From positions 13,315,501-13,379,500 of the forward strand of contig JAYKKT010000074.1 of NCBI GenBank assembly GCA_036023115.1: a DNA stretch of 64,000 nucleotides, in the 5' to 3' direction. A model generated the notes under the pieces. The model worked only from the letters and a program-made list of their open reading frames with translations, was not told where the DNA came from and searched no databases. The position numbers and the translations under genes were made by a program. Origin of the DNA: Brasenia schreberi. Its lineage: Eukaryota > Streptophyta > Magnoliopsida > Nymphaeales > Cabombaceae. The stretch's first letter is position 1. Each line of letters starts with the position of its first letter. Of the stretch, positions 63,020 through 64,000 are shown piece after piece.

Positions 63020-64000
63020 ATGGAGTTTTTTCTTAGAGGTTTCAATGAGGAGTCATCGTCAGAGTTCTCCTTCAGTCAGCCGGATATTCAAAGATGTCCA
63101 TTTTTGAGAAACATCAATGCCCCTACAAAATTTTCCTTATCTTCAACTTTGGGTTTCCCTGTACCTGTAAGTTCCATCTGCTGAGTCCTTGATGCTTTTC
63201 CCCAATGCATTAGCATTAGCATTAGCTTTTCACTGATTTCTCACATCATCCGCATCCCTTACCTTTTGCAAATATGGAGGGTATCTTGGATATTCTGATT
63301 TAATTGATCAACTCACCCTCATGAATGGCTTCATCAAAACTCGTCCATGTTAACATCCGCACTGCAAAAACATTCTAGATCTGTCTTGGTACATGCAATT
63401 CTAGATTTCTGAGCTACATCTATTGATGTCAACCATGGTGGCATCCTGTGATCTTTCTGAGCTATTTTCTTGCTCTTCTGACAGCCAAAAGGAGCTAAGG
63501 GGCCTATCTTCGAGGATGGACCAAATTTTGATCTGGCATTCAGACTCTTTCATGGCCATGATGGAGTTGTTCCACTTACAGGAAGATCCTTTCCCCTACC
63601 AGATAATGTTGAGCCTGAATGTGCTCCCAAGTTTAACCCATTGGCAGCAAAAGCAGCAACAATCAGCCTTTCAGCCTTCGGACCAGGGGGTCCCTTTAGC
63701 TTTGATTCCTTTTCCGAGAAATGGAAGAAACAGAATCAGAAGCCTTCATCGAAGAAAGAAGGATCTCAACAGGTGAAAGCTTCTTAAATTGATTATTTCT
63801 GCATGACTTCCTTTAAAAGAATGAGTTTTCTGATTAGACCAAGATCAAACTCATGTCCATCTAAAACTGGAGAATTAGGTCTGTGTTTTCAGCCTTCAGG
63901 CATTGGCAAATGATTGATTACGGTTTTTCTTTCAGGGAAGCTCGCATGAAGCAATGAGCAACGAATGGCTCAAAACTGGAAACTGTCCTATCGCAAAATC
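63020..64000 (+). CDS. conserved plant protein of unknown function, first three coding exons (partial)
   Basis: CDS is join(63020-63166, 63485-63772, 63936 to beyond 64000); all junctions are phase 0. Exon 1 codes 49 residues (MEFFLRGFNEESSSEFSFS, ending LGFPVP) at donor CCT|GTAAGT. Exon 2 codes 96 residues with FEDGPNFDLAFRLFHGHDGV, PLTGRSFPLPDN and SAFGPGGPFSFDSFSEKWKK, a lysine-rich stretch following, at donor CAG|GTGAAA. Exon 3 begins after TTTCAG with GSSHEAMSNEWLKTGNCPIA and runs off the edge. No known domain or signal peptide is evident in the visible 167 residues. From memory EWLKTGNCPIAKS occurs in a plant-specific family with a membrane-bound C-terminus; that is a weak recollection. 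The ATG at 63020 lies 14 bp after a splice acceptor. Confidence 0.7.

Overview
The window is nuclear DNA of a flowering plant. Four plant genes, all on the + strand, have GT-AG introns, and one protein carries a plastid transit peptide. The rest is dense in plant transposons: Tat-type Ty3/gypsy, Ty1/copia, RTE-type LINEs with (TTG)n tails, hAT elements, MITEs and tRNA-derived SINEs. The species cannot be fixed from sequence alone. There is no bacterial, organellar or CRISPR signal.

Layout. 1-8.3 kb: a decayed Tat-lineage gypsy element on the - strand with two successive RNase H domains; its integrase lies off the left edge, and a long 5' LTR with a TATA box is inferred at about 5.5-8.27 kb. 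8.4-13.7 kb: two RTE LINEs joined head to tail. 14.0-14.75 kb: three adjacent foldback MITEs. 17-20.2 kb: an intronless-CDS polyamine transporter gene (PUT5/LAT type) with a 5'UTR intron that holds a 166-bp tandem duplication. 21.5-44.5 kb: a two-exon ankyrin-repeat gene whose single intron is 22.2 kb and is largely transposon: a 5.4-kb hAT relic with about 1-kb inverted arms; a copia element (28.9-36.7 kb) split by a nearly complete 3,395-bp hAT transposon with a perfect 8-bp target duplication; and a chain of RTE copies (36.8-42.2 kb). 45.8-50.1 kb: the plastid Clp protease subunit gene CLPP4 (two exons). 50.1-57.2 kb: intergenic, with microsatellites, a 35-bp minisatellite and SINEs. 57.2-64 kb: a promoter-like TATA, a long leader region carrying a second, truncated copia element (itself holding a 117-bp SINE-like insert), then the first three exons of a conserved plant gene of unknown function that runs off the right edge.

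The host genes show no functional link with each other (membrane polyamine uptake, ankyrin adaptor, plastid proteolysis, unknown). What organises the window is nested transposition: ankyrin intron, then copia, then hAT, plus RTE copies landing at the ends of older RTE copies. I see no convincing new defence or metabolic system. The most unusual items are the hAT element with dense GTATCG/CGATAC subterminal arrays, the head-to-tail RTE chains in which adjacent copies share inactivating mutations, and the 22-kb transposon-filled intron.
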